This document shows, one piece after another, positions 21,021 to 31,030 of a DNA stretch of 64,000 bases. Where the stretch lies: assembly GCA_037367355.1 (NCBI GenBank), contig CM074701.1, positions 2,418,001-2,482,000 of the forward strand, written 5' to 3'. Both the position numbers and the translations under genes were made by a program. The notes under the pieces were generated by a model. It made no database searches, had not been told where the DNA came from, and saw nothing but the letters and a program-made list of their open reading frames with translations. Each line of letters starts with the position of its first letter. The stretch's first letter is position 1. The stretch is from Neoscytalidium dimidiatum (taxonomy: Eukaryota > Ascomycota > Dothideomycetes > Botryosphaeriales > Botryosphaeriaceae).

Positions 21021-23480
21021 CTAAGAACGGCCATCCGCCCACTCCTCATCACTAATATCTTCATCTCTGTCCTCATCCTCTTCATGAAAGCGCCAGTTGC
21101 CACTCTTCAAGCCTTGCCGCACTTCCTCAATACCTCCATCGGTATTCTTCAACTCTTCCATGTCATACACTGTGTCAGGCAGCTCGCCGAAATCCTTTGG
21201 CGCAGTGATGATACCAAACTCCTGCATCCCGTTGAAGGAGCGCTTCCAATCACTTCTCCCAAAGAAGCCCACGATCCTCTCCTCTGGTCCCGGCTCAAGG
21301 GTAACGAATTGGGGCTTCTGTCCCCAGCCGCCATTCTCGTGCAGCTCACCGCGGACAGTGCCATCTGCGAGGGTGACGCGCATGCCGACAAGCTCGTTGA
21401 AACTGCGGTGGACCTCAATCTTCACGATGTCATTATCTGCGGAGAGGGATATCTCCTCAGAAGCGTGGCCACCGAACTCATGACGGCTTCCACATTCATC
21501 CACGCGAGGACCGAGGTTTGTATGATGGCCGTCTTGGTAATAAAGAACGCCGCCGTCGAGGATGCACCCGACGCGGATGTCCCAGGATTTCGCGTGGGTC
21601 ACTGTAACAGAAATCAGTAAGTCGGCGGACGTGGTACAGGAACTGAACAACTTACGCTTCCCATTCGCAGAACGTTCCTTCAGCAACGCCGCCCATTCCC
21701 AGAACTCTCGGCCTTGACGGTCCAGCTCCTGAGAATCATATGCCTCGAGCTCTTCCGACATGACCGACCGCTTCTGCAGTACCAGAGCCGACCCGGGCAC
21801 CTTGACACACGACAGGCGTCCGAACAGCGCCCACACATTCCCCACCACCCGCTCTTTCCCATTGACCGCCAGCGCAGTCACTTGCAGAGGCTCACCCGTG
21901 CGGCCGAACCGGGCCTCGAGCTCCTCGTAGTCGAACTCCCAGCACTCAGCCGGCCGCGCAACAGACGGCCTATCCTCCGCCCGCCCTCCGAACGCGATGC
22001 GCGCCAGACCACCCTCAGCACTGATCCTGAGCCGCATCGCGCCCTCGGCGTGGCAAGCCTCGACAGCGGGCTCCCCGCCGCGCGCCATCTCCTCCAACGC
22101 CGCCGCATCATCCCCGGGCACGCGGAACTGCGGCAAGCACCTCAGCCTCAGCGCGTCCGCCAAGCTCCACACGCCCTCCTCGCCAAACACCGACGCCGAC
22201 CGCGCGATGGGCAGCAGCAGCACCCCCGGCGACAGCAGCTTCGCCCACTGCCACCGCTCCAGCGCCCTCGCCCCCGGCGGCGGCGTCGACCCGGCCCGCC
22301 CGGCGCAGCCCCACGCCCTCCCCATCTCGCGCAGCATGGCCCCCATCCCCCCCGCGCACGCCTCCCACGCGGCCCCGTCCTCCGCGCGCGGCACGCTCCC
22401 GCCCGCACCCCGACACGCCGTCCCGTCCGCGCAGCACGCCGCGACCTCCTCCACGAACCGCGGCCACGCCCAGCACGTGTGCGACCCGAACGCCGCGAGC
22501 CGGATGTCGTGCAGGCCTTCCGCCCCGGGCCTGCCGCTCCTCTTGCGGCCGGGGATCCGCTGATCGAGCGGCGGCAGCAGCTCGGCGTTGCCGACGGCGG
22601 CGTGCCCGAGCACGCGGTCGCGCCGCTCGTCGTAGTGCGCGTCGAGCACGAGCCCGGCGACGGAGACGGCGGCGGCGGGGGGAGGCATGCCCGGAGCGGC
22701 GGCGAAGGGGCCGCCGTAGTCCTCGAGCGCGGCGCGGAAGATGGCGTGGATGTCGCGCGGGTGGCGGGCGCGGCGGAGGTCGGCGACGGAGCGGGGGGTG
22801 CGGACGAGGTGGACCTTGGCGGTGGCGCGGTAGGGGGAGGAGGGCCCGGAGAGAGGGGTGGAGGAGGAGGAGGAGGAGGAGGAGAGGAAGGCGCTGGAGG
22901 TGGTGTCGGCGCCCCATTCTTCGTCGAGGCGGAAGGACCGGCGGGAGAGGTCGTGGCCGCGCAGCGACTCTGCGGTCAGCGCTTGCCAGGCGTAGGCGGC
23001 CATGCGCAGCTTCGCGGTGGCGGCGGCGAGGGAGTTGTGGGTGGAGCTGAGGCCGGCGCCTTTGCTGGGCGGGCAATCCATCAGGAGGGGGGAGTCGGAG
23101 GCGATGAGGATGGCGAGGTGGAGGGGTGGATGCTGCAGGAGGGGAAGGTAGGTGAGGGTGGTGGTGAGGGTGGCGGTGTAGTGGTCGTCTTGGGCGTGCA
23201 GGTGGAGGATGTTGGGGCCGGGGGTGAGGAGGACGAGGGCGCTGAAGTGGGCGGAGTGGACTGGGCAGGTCTGCGGCGGGAAAGTGGGAGTGGCGTCATC
23301 GTCGTCGGTGGCGGTGGTTGTGATGGTAATATAGGTGGGGGAGCTAGCTGGGGCCGAGGGTGGAAGTGCGATATGGCCTTTGAGGAGAATGGCGCGTTGG
23401 TGAATTGTCTCATTGGGAGTGAGGTTGTCGAGGACGATGGCCGTGGTGGCGATGCGGCTGGTCTGCTTGGTGCGTGCCAT
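21021..23480 (-). CDS. M66-type metalloprotease-like protein with C-terminal jacalin domain; zinc site lost
   Basis: An 819-codon open frame. An in-frame 54-nt intron at 21602-21655 (GTAAGT donor, TTACAG acceptor) is likely removed, leaving 801 residues. The family is the fungal YIL108W-like 'putative zinc metalloproteinase' group: an N-terminal beta domain (NLTPNETIHQRAILLKGHI), a peptidase-like centre, then a jacalin-type lectin domain (SWDIRVGCILDGGVLYYQDG through VTLEPGPEERIVGFFGRS). In relatives the centre carries HExGHxxGCPH. Here the aligned stretch reads MLREMGRAWGCAGR, so all three zinc-binding His are replaced. The first residues, MARTKQTSR, resemble the histone H3 tail. The 22.1-23.1 kb part is extremely GC-rich. 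The 603-codon opposite frame is a shadow. Confidence 0.8.
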   Translation of the reverse strand: MARTKQTSRIATTAIVLDNLTPNETIHQRAILLKGHIALPPSAPASSPTYITITTTATDDDDATPTFPPQTCPVHSAHFSALVLLTPGPNILHLHAQDDHYTATLTTTLTYLPLLQHPPLHLAILIASDSPLLMDCPPSKGAGLSSTHNSLAAATAKLRMAAYAWQALTAESLRGHDLSRRSFRLDEEWGADTTSSAFLSSSSSSSSTPLSGPSSPYRATAKVHLVRTPRSVADLRRARHPRDIHAIFRAALEDYGGPFAAAPGMPPPAAAVSVAGLVLDAHYDERRDRVLGHAAVGNAELLPPLDQRIPGRKRSGRPGAEGLHDIRLAAFGSHTCWAWPRFVEEVAACCADGTACRGAGGSVPRAEDGAAWEACAGGMGAMLREMGRAWGCAGRAGSTPPPGARALERWQWAKLLSPGVLLLPIARSASVFGEEGVWSLADALRLRCLPQFRVPGDDAAALEEMARGGEPAVEACHAEGAMRLRISAEGGLARIAFGGRAEDRPSVARPAECWEFDYEELEARFGRTGEPLQVTALAVNGKERVVGNVWALFGRLSCVKVPGSALVLQKRSVMSEELEAYDSQELDRQGREFWEWAALLKERSANGKRKLFSSCTTSADLLISVTVTHAKSWDIRVGCILDGGVLYYQDGHHTNLGPRVDECGSRHEFGGHASEEISLSADNDIVKIEVHRSFNELVGMRVTLADGTVRGELHENGGWGQKPQFVTLEPGPEERIVGFFGRSDWKRSFNGMQEFGIITAPKDFGELPDTVYDMEELKNTDGGIEEVRQGLKSGNWRFHEEDEDRDEDISDEEWADGRS

Positions 23481-24399
23481 TGGAACGGATTGTACGAAGC
23501 ACAGGGCGAATTCTGTGCTGGATAGGAGTGGTAGAGAGATGGTTTGAGAGAGAGGAGAGCTGATGGTTGGTGGCCGTTGGACGCGTCTTGGGCGCGCTTT
23601 TATAACACGCGTGAGCTCGTGACCTAAGACGACGACGTATATATTATTTCAGACATCAAGAAGGTCAAGAGGGTCTGCTGCCTTGGCTATGGCGTTGTGG
23701 CGCGATGCCATCCAGGCAGCATCCGCTAGCGTTGCCTTTTCGGGCTAGCTCTGCCTGATAGTCGATCCTTCGACGGCCGCTCAGAGCTACCATCGACCAC
23801 ATCTCCGTCCATACGATTCGGAAACCAAGCTACGGAGTACATTAGTACAAACGCAGAAAAGTAAGATATCGTGACAATGTGCCACAGCAGCGCACTGACG
23901 AAGGACAGCCTAAGAATATATAAAGGTTAAGAAAAAAAAAGGGGGGGGAGGGGAGGGGAAGGAGAGGGATGGAGGTAGTTATCTTTGAAGGCTGTCCGTA
24001 GTCTGCTTTTCAACCTCTGTTTTCTGATGCTTTCCTGTCCCATCATCATTGCCGGCTGGTGAAACTGGCCTGCATTACACGACCAGCTGGTCATGGTATC
24101 ACACCAGAGCCTCTGACGTAATGCTCAACTTCAAGTACATGATTGGTTGATTGGGGAAAGACGTACTACATGGCTTTCTATACAGTCCTCGGAATGCGGT
24201 AGAGAAGTTGTTGGTGCAGGACTGGGCTCTCCAGAAGAGCTGAAATTACTGATGCCAGATCTTCTCCAATTGTCCGTGATCTCCAGCAAGCGTCGTGGCC
24301 AAAGCGAAGTTCTGTAAGCGAAGGGAACATACAGACCGATCAACACAGTGAAAGCATATAAGGCCACTCCAGTGAGCCAAAATCACTCAGTCCCTTCCG
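23481..24399. other. Intergenic region with a purine tract
   Basis: About 920 bases upstream of the M66-like gene. A run of A followed by G-rich purines spans about 23931-23966. A 78-codon minus frame at 24131-24367 starts with a hydrophobic stretch but has no partner exon or motif. No gene is supported. Confidence 0.45.
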
Positions 24400-25372
24400 C
24401 TAACTGATCGTTGCAGTTATAGCACTGCCCTGCGTTACACCACAAGCGAAGCCTGGAATGGTCCGTGGCCTCCTCCCTCCCTGAAGTAAACGAGCGCAAC
24501 CAGATATATTCACCAAACAGGACGGCAAAGCCGCCCTGCCTAAGCCAGCTGCCCGCACGGTCCTGCCACCGGGTGTGGCGCCCAACTTCGTGCAAGCAGC
24601 CGACGGCGCTGAGCACACACCACAGCGCCGCGTCTTTGCCCCAGGCTTTGCCGACACCGCGCTCAAGAAGCAGGAATCGTTAATCCTCACGCACGTCCGC
24701 AGACTAGTTGCCAGCTCGCGACGCGCCTGCAATGAAACCGAAAGCAATAATGGTGACGTGAAAGGCGGCCGGGAAGCCGTGGTGAACGTGGCCGACATGT
24801 CCAACTTCCTGACGTCCGACGTCATGGCGCACCTGGTGTTCGGCGCCCCGCTAGGCCTGCTGGACACAGGCAGGTACACGCCGTGGTTACGCAGCATATT
24901 CGCTCTCTTCATGGTGCTGAGCATTCGGCTGGCGCTCGGCCTCTATCTGCCGTCGGTGGGCAACGCTCTGGTATGGCTGATGCTCAAGTTCTCCAAGCGC
25001 CGGCAAGACGCTATCGACTACGCGGTTGCGCTGGCGGAGAAGCGACTCGCGCGCTCGGACGAGGGGGCTGCTGCGCATCCAGACCTCTGAGCCTTTGTGG
25101 AGCAGAATCCGGACGTTTTATCGTGCGGCGAGATGCACATCAACGCTGCTGGATTTATGGGAGCCGCCACTGAGACGACTGCCACGACTTTGTGCGGACC
25201 CGTGTGATGGTTGACGCACCATCCGGAAAAGATGGAGAAGCTGAAGGTGAAAACAAGGGTACATCCGGATCAAGACTCTGGTGCAGCCGCCGTGCTTGAA
25301 TGTGGTCATCAACGAGGGCGCGAGGATATATCCGGCAACTCCTGATATGCTGTTCAGCAAAGTCCCACAGGG

Positions 25373-25407
<35 letters not shown>

Positions 25408-25672
25408 GTGGAGGCCATCTACCTGCTGGATTAAGTACCACATAGACCAATCTCCCGTCGTCTTATAATCTATAGCATATTCCTCATCAGAGCCTGGTTT
25501 AGACTATTGCTAGCCTTAATAAGATGGCGTTTTTCCATTCTCCTGGCAGCTTTCACTGCCCGATGGAGTGTATTCCAAAACCCTGGACGGAGAATGGTTC
25601 CAGTAAGGATCCAATGACGACCGGTCTATATTCCATCCGTTTGGAATCGGCTCAAGGAGCTGCATCAAGAAG
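24400..25672 (+). pseudogene. Cytochrome P450 pseudogene
   Basis: Successive P450 blocks lie in order on the plus strand but in different frames and with stops. LRYTTSEAWNG is near 24430. Helix C-like HTPQRRVFAPGFADTALKKQ is near 24620, followed by MSNFLTSDVMAHLVFGAPLG. The I-helix oxygen motif AGFMGAATETTATT is near 25150-25190 and is followed by TGA at about 25205. The K-helix LNVVINEGARIYPATPD is near 25290-25345. A (GTT)11 run at 25374-25406 sits inside the frame, then AGL and a stop. The haem loop FHPFGIGSRSCIKK has its Cys at 25661-25663 and ends at a GTGAGT donor. Sequence between the K-helix and haem loop is mostly missing. At least three disruptions make a functional product very unlikely. 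Confidence 0.85.
25374..25406 (+). repeat. (GTT)11 microsatellite
   Basis: Eleven perfect GTT units inside the P450 pseudogene, between the K-helix block and a degenerate continuation. It would code for a Val run. Confidence 0.95.
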
Positions 25673-26467
25673 GTGAGTCAAAGTTGTATACTTTCATGAC
25701 AAGAAAAGCATGCGGACACTTTGAATAGCAGTCTGGCGCAGCACGAAATACGTATAACGTTAGCTCATGTCATATGGCACTTTGATCTGTCCACTGCCAC
25801 TGAGGGGTCCTACTGGCTTCTTCAAAAGACATTCATAATGTGACGGAAGCCTCCGCTTGCGGTGCAGTTTAGGAAAGTGGTTTGAAGCTTAACTTCCTGT
25901 AGTGTAAAAATACAAAGTGAACCGTTGTAGAAATGAACACAATCAAACATCTCCAGCTTTCTAACACTGTCCTCAATATAGTACTGTGTCACTGGAGTGG
26001 GCATGCGCAGTCCACCATACATGCAATTCGACAGGCGCACTCTTCAATCGCCATTGGACAACAACAGCGATAGAGAATCTCTGCCTGAATACGTAATGAA
26101 AGACTTATTAAACAAGCCAAACCATGAACGTGTTATCCGGAAAAAACAAGCAATATACGAACGTCACGAGTGGGAATCTCCTGCTGTCAAAATCGAACGT
26201 GTTTACCCATAATATTGCTTGTATTGCAGGAAATTACTAACGAGGTCTTGTTAGATAGATTTATTCGCTAACGCTATTGGGGGGTCGCGTATGAAATCAC
26301 GTCTCTGTAACTAATGCATCAAACTCCTTATCATGCATTATTGAATGATTCTCCAACCCAGCTCAAACACAAAGCCGCCCAATACTCATACGTCCTGCAT
26401 TATGATTCTGAGTCCTAATGCATGGAAATAACGTTATGGGCCACTTCTTACGCTCGTAACAATTAAG
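25673..26467. other. Intergenic region with two coding-like fragments
   Basis: About 800 bases after the P450 haem loop. A minus frame at 25822-26040 (YYIEDSVRKLEMFDC) and a plus frame at 25997-26212 (VIRKKQAIYERHEWESPAV) look less random than average, but neither has a family, a start context or splice partners. They may be remnants. The P450 last exon was not found here. Confidence 0.35.
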
Positions 26468-28488
26468 TTACACCACATGTTGCGATCCACCCCTCGCCTT
26501 CTCCTTTCTCTGCTCCAGCTCCTCCAGCCTAGCCGCCTCTTGCGTCTCAAGGCCCGTCTTGTGGATCTTGTGCTCCCTGGAAAGGGCCTGCTTACTCATC
26601 AAAAGACTAAAGACTAGAGCAATGCCAGCGAAAGCAGTGTAGAAGATCCATTCAGCGCGCAAGCTCTCATTGTACACGTTTACCACGACTTTCCTCCACT
26701 CTTCGGGCAGCGTATGAATGATGTTAAGGGCACCAGATGTCTCATTGCCTTCAAATTCTGCCGCAACATCTGCCGGCAGGACGGAGGTGATCTTGTCGGA
26801 CTGCGCAGCCATGCGGTTCTGGAAGATGACCCCACCAAAGACGATGGACATGGAGGTGGCTATGTCGCGCGCAAAGAAGAAAGTAGCCGCTGCGCTAGCA
26901 ACATCTGCTGGCTTCGTGAGACTGAAAAGCGCAATTATTGGGGCCTGGAAGACTGGGCCAATGCCGATGCCGGCAATGATCTGGTAGATAACGATGCGCG
27001 GCCAGGAAGCGTAGGGTTGGAGGTTGATGTAGAGACCATGGCCGAGAACCATCATGACTAAACCGAAGTAGATCGGGGGCCTGTAACTACCGGTTGCGCT
27101 GATGTAGAAGCCGGTGATTGTTGAGGTGACGCAGAGCGTGACGGCGACGGGGAGAAGGTAGACACCGGATAGGATTGGTGTGGTGCCGAGCACGCTCTGG
27201 AAGTATAGTGGCAGATAGTATAAGTCGGCGATGAAAACAGCACCGTGAATGTATGCGATGGTAAAGGCAGCAATATTGGAGGTCGAGCAGAAGAGCCTGA
27301 GCGGGGTGATGGGGTACTTGGCCACCTTCCATTCAATGAGCGCAAAGATAGCTACGGTGGCCAATCCGAATACAACGAGGCAGATGTCAGTTTCCGAGCC
27401 CCATGGATGTGCGACTCCGCCGTAGCCGAGTCCTAGGAGGAACATAACGGTGGCTCCGACAATAGCTATGGTGCCAAGCCAGTCCATGGCCACCAATCCT
27501 TCAATAATCGGCTTTCTGGGCGTGTGAACCTTGAGAAAGGAAAAGACGAAGACTCCAGCAAGTCCAGCGATAGGTACTGCTGAATGTCAGACTTGCGTCC
27601 TGATAGTGTAGATAAGGAACACTTACGATTTATCCAGAAGCACCACCTCCACGAGACAAACTGAGAAAAGGCACCACCAATGACAGGACCAAGGCCACAT
27701 GCCAAGCCCCACACGACGCCCAGCACACCGTAGTATTTGCTGCGGTCACTATGAAGCAATGAGTGGTTACCGTCCATGCCTCGAACAGGTATTCTGCAAA
27801 GCTTATCGCGGACTGAAGACGTCGCCAATGACGGTTGCTGACAGACCCAGAATCCCTCCACCACCAGTGCCCTGGATGACTCTTCCGGCAATGAGCATAT
27901 TGATGTTTGTAGCTAGTGCACCAATGAGGGAACCGATAAAAAAGACAACAACAGCAGTGAGTAGAATAGGTTTGCGTCCGAAAATGTCACTAATCTTGCC
28001 CCATGGTGGAGTAGCAGCTAAACGAAGAGTCAGCAGTGGACCTTGTCAAACGAGAGTGGAGATGCTCACGTACCCGCAGCAGGAAGCAGGTAAGCGGTAC
28101 CGATCCATGCAGACTCAACCTCACTAGCACGGAAGGCCTTTGAGATGGTTGGTAAAGCGGTTGCGACAATTGTCTGTTAAGCGGACGAGTCAATTCAGCG
28201 TTATTACTGGAAGTAGTGTCGGGTCTCTTACCTGTTCCATAGCAGCAACGAAAGTAGAGATCTGGTGCTGACGTCAATGTTATATACCGATATGTGTAGT
28301 CAAGAATGCCATACACTTAGAGAAAGTATAAGCAAGAAGATTGCGGTAGGGCTGAGCTTCTCTTCATCAACGGCCTTCTTTTCGTTAGATTTCTCGCCGA
28401 CGGACTTAAGAAGCGGGGAAGGGCTGCCGGAATGTGTTGTGCCCGCGGTGGTCTTCTCCGTCGGGGGCTCAGCTACGGAAGGCATCAT
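26468..28488 (-). CDS. MFS transporter, drug:H+ antiporter DHA2/14-TMS type
   Basis: Six exons: 28315-28488, 28232-28261, 28074-28173, 27807-28017, 27627-27748 and 26468-27576, giving 581 residues. It would export a small molecule against the proton gradient across the plasma membrane or a vesicle membrane. The N-terminal tail is Ser/Lys/Glu-rich. The first helix runs into MEQTIVATALPTISKAF, motif A is WGKISDIFGRKPI, and motif C is GLACGLGPVIGGAF. The C-terminal six to eight helices are intact in the last exon. The exon 4/5 junction (27749-27806) needs an AT donor (CGCG|ATAAGC) instead of GT; every other junction is GT-AG. The exon 2 acceptor could also be six bases upstream. Close relatives efflux fungal toxins and azoles. 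Divergent from the AflR-like gene. Confidence 0.8.
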
Positions 28489-29271
28489 CAGCTGAACTTG
28501 CTTGCGACACTAGCGTAGGGAATTTTGGCGTAGAAGAAACTGATGCGAGACAACAATTAAAGGGTGAAGGCGGTAGAAAACGAGACTGGTAATTGATAAT
28601 CAGCGTCAAAGAGATGGAAGCCATGCTGGGGCGCCAGAGCTGTGGAAACCATCTGAAATAAGTTTATCGATTGCCTGAGCCGAAAGAATGGGCAGCGATA
28701 GAGGACGGCAGTGACTAAGCTTCTACTGCCATGGTTTGCCGGGCATGCAAGTCGCGCGGCACCGTCAAGATGTAAAGCGACTGCGCTGCCTGGCTGAATT
28801 GCCCGCGATGCGCACCTGGCATTCTCGTGATCATAGATATTGATGCTTTAGAGCTGTTATGATCATCAGGGAGCATCCATCGTCCGAGCGCTACCGCACG
28901 CACTAGCATGCTACTGGCACGGAAGTCAACCGCTGCACAGCTAGAAAGTCCAAGTGAAGAGCGGACCTGCTGAGATGGGGTCCATTTCTACGTTGCATTC
29001 CAACGAAAACATTATTATTATCATGGCTCCTTTCGAGATGTGTGGAGCTCTGTACCGTGCTGTTTGCAGTTACAAGTAAGGTGATTGGCCCGCGAGTGAC
29101 GACATGGAGTGATGAGCGGCACGGCTTTCCCCGACGTAAGCGTCGGTGCGTTAAGGCACCCACCCTGATCCTCCAGGAGCACAACAGCTTCCTCCAGCTG
29201 TGCCCGTCGACAAAGCAGCAGCACTATTCTCAGACAGTGCTACAGCTGTCCTCCGTCCCTCGCGTGCCATA
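28489..29271. promoter_or_regulatory. Divergent region between MFS transporter and AflR-like regulator
   Basis: About 780 bases shared by a transporter and a pathway-type regulator. This is a common arrangement in metabolite clusters. I could not support a specific palindromic AflR-type binding site. Confidence 0.4.
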
Positions 29272-30571
29272 ATGCCACATCCCGCTCAGCGGTCCGCGTG
29301 CGACCGCTGTCATGGCCAGAAACTCCGATGCATCCGGACCCAATCTGCTGGCGCCTGCACCCGCTGTATCAAGGCCAATGCCATGTGTATTTTCAGCCCC
29401 TCGCTGCGACGACAGCGCAAAGATCCAGCTGAGCCTTGACGTGGCCTGAGTACCAGATCCACAGCCACGACACCGCCACCGCTTGCGTCCGCTGTTTCTG
29501 GTTCGTGCATATCCCCGTGATCACCACCTTCCACCTTGCTAACTTGAATCATGGACAAAAACGCATTTTCTGCTGCTGAGATAGCCTGTCCGAAATTTGA
29601 CCAGGCAGACATAGACTTCACTTTTGGAGTGAACATCTTCCAGCAGCCATCTACGGCCTCTTGGACCGGAACCGATTCTACAAACCCTCCCTCTGGAGCA
29701 TCTCCGAGCTTTCCAACAAGCACCGATCTTTTGCAACAGACCTCGTCCTTTCCTTCCCAAAATGCTGTTGAGACCTGGCAGCAGCGCTTTGAACACGAGT
29801 ATGCTTTCTGCAAATGATGATATGGCCCAGGCGGAAAATGGCCTACAACTCCATTCTGGTTCGGGCCGGGAATCTTCCAGCTTGCCCGCCCTTGCTACGG
29901 TCCGCAGCCTGTCCGACCTCAATGTTGAGCTGTACACGCTATCTGCCGTTGTTCCCAAGCCGCCAGCCTCGATCTCGCAGCCATTGAGCTGGAAAGAAAA
30001 GGATTTCGCCATCGACAAGACGTTCCGATTATCGCAGCGTTTCATTGAAATTTTGAACAAGCTGTATCCACGTTTCCTGGAGACTGTCCCGATGAAATCT
30101 GCTGTTTCAGCATCTTCATCCAATCTTGACTCGTCCGCATCTGATCCACCACATTCCCCGGCATTTGATCAGGCATCCTTTCTTTTGGTCCTTTCATGCT
30201 ACCATCGGCTACTCGACACGTATGGCGACATCTTTGGGAACATGCAAGCTTGTCTTGACCGGTCATCTACCACCTCTCGCGAGGACTACGTTCAGATGCC
30301 GCATGTCAGGGTCGGCAGTTTTTCGCTGCCCAATTCGTCGGCCTTGCAAATAACTTTGATCCTCCAACTCGCTCGGCATCTCCTCCAGCGCATGGGTGAT
30401 ATCTTGAAATGCGTCTACTCGAACCTTATCGCTGTGAGAGATGTCGAAAAACAAGGCCCGACGAAGGGTCTGGCAGCGGTCACATTGGAAGCCGTATATT
30501 CCAGAGAGAGTGACTTGATTGCGAGGGTAAATGATTTGCGGACCACGCTTGTCACGTTGAATATTCTCTGA
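29272..30571 (+). pseudogene. Zn2Cys6 regulator of the AflR type, broken
   Basis: From ATG 29272 the protein begins MPHPAQRSACDRCHGQKLRC, and all six zinc-cluster Cys are present (C-x2-C-x6-C, then C-x2-C-x6-C). The same frame then meets TGA at 29437-29439, 29518-29520 and 29545-29547 in a Ser/Thr/Pro-rich linker, and continues as FDQADIDFTFGVNIFQQP. No GT donor lies between the zinc cluster and the first stop. At about 29800 the reading must shift by one base to reach the AflR-type C-terminal region (SFSLPNSSALQITLILQLAR), which runs to 30571. If intact this would be a nuclear pathway-specific activator. An unseen unusual splice could rescue part of it, but three stops and a frameshift favour a pseudogene. 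Confidence 0.7.
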
Positions 30572-31030
30572 ACAGTCGGAACACGTCGCCTCTAACCTCC
30601 CCTGGTATCTGCAGTAGCTGTTGCACTGGGTGATGAAGGCAAAGTGTATTGCTCCTGCACGCCAGTGAGGCATAAAGAGTGACAGAGCAGCAAGCCAGGG
30701 GCTGCTTTTACTCCCTATAGCGTGACTAAGCTATATACAAAGCTTGAAACAACACCATGCAACAAAAATAAACACTGAAGGAAACTGTTGAACGGTGTGA
30801 AGTGGTTGAGTTGCACGCTGCTGCTCCTTTGGATCGAGCAGCAAACTAGCTGAACTAAATACATTGCTTGTTGCAAAACGGTCTGATTCATGAAAAGGGG
30901 TGGATGGCGTGTGGCTGGGATGTTGTTTCAAGACTGGGGTTGATACTTGGTGTTGAGAAAAGCAATGAAATAACGGGAATGAAACTCAGCAAGTGTGATA
31001 GAAAATAAGTGCGGCCCATAACAGAAACCG
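30572..31030. other. Convergent intergenic region
   Basis: About 460 bases between the AflR-like pseudogene and the DUF7924-type gene, with no supported gene. Confidence 0.5.

Noticed and set aside
21714..23525. 603-codon plus-strand open frame
   Set aside because: It is antisense to the M66/jacalin gene in extremely GC-rich sequence, is Arg/Pro/Gly-biased and has no domain.
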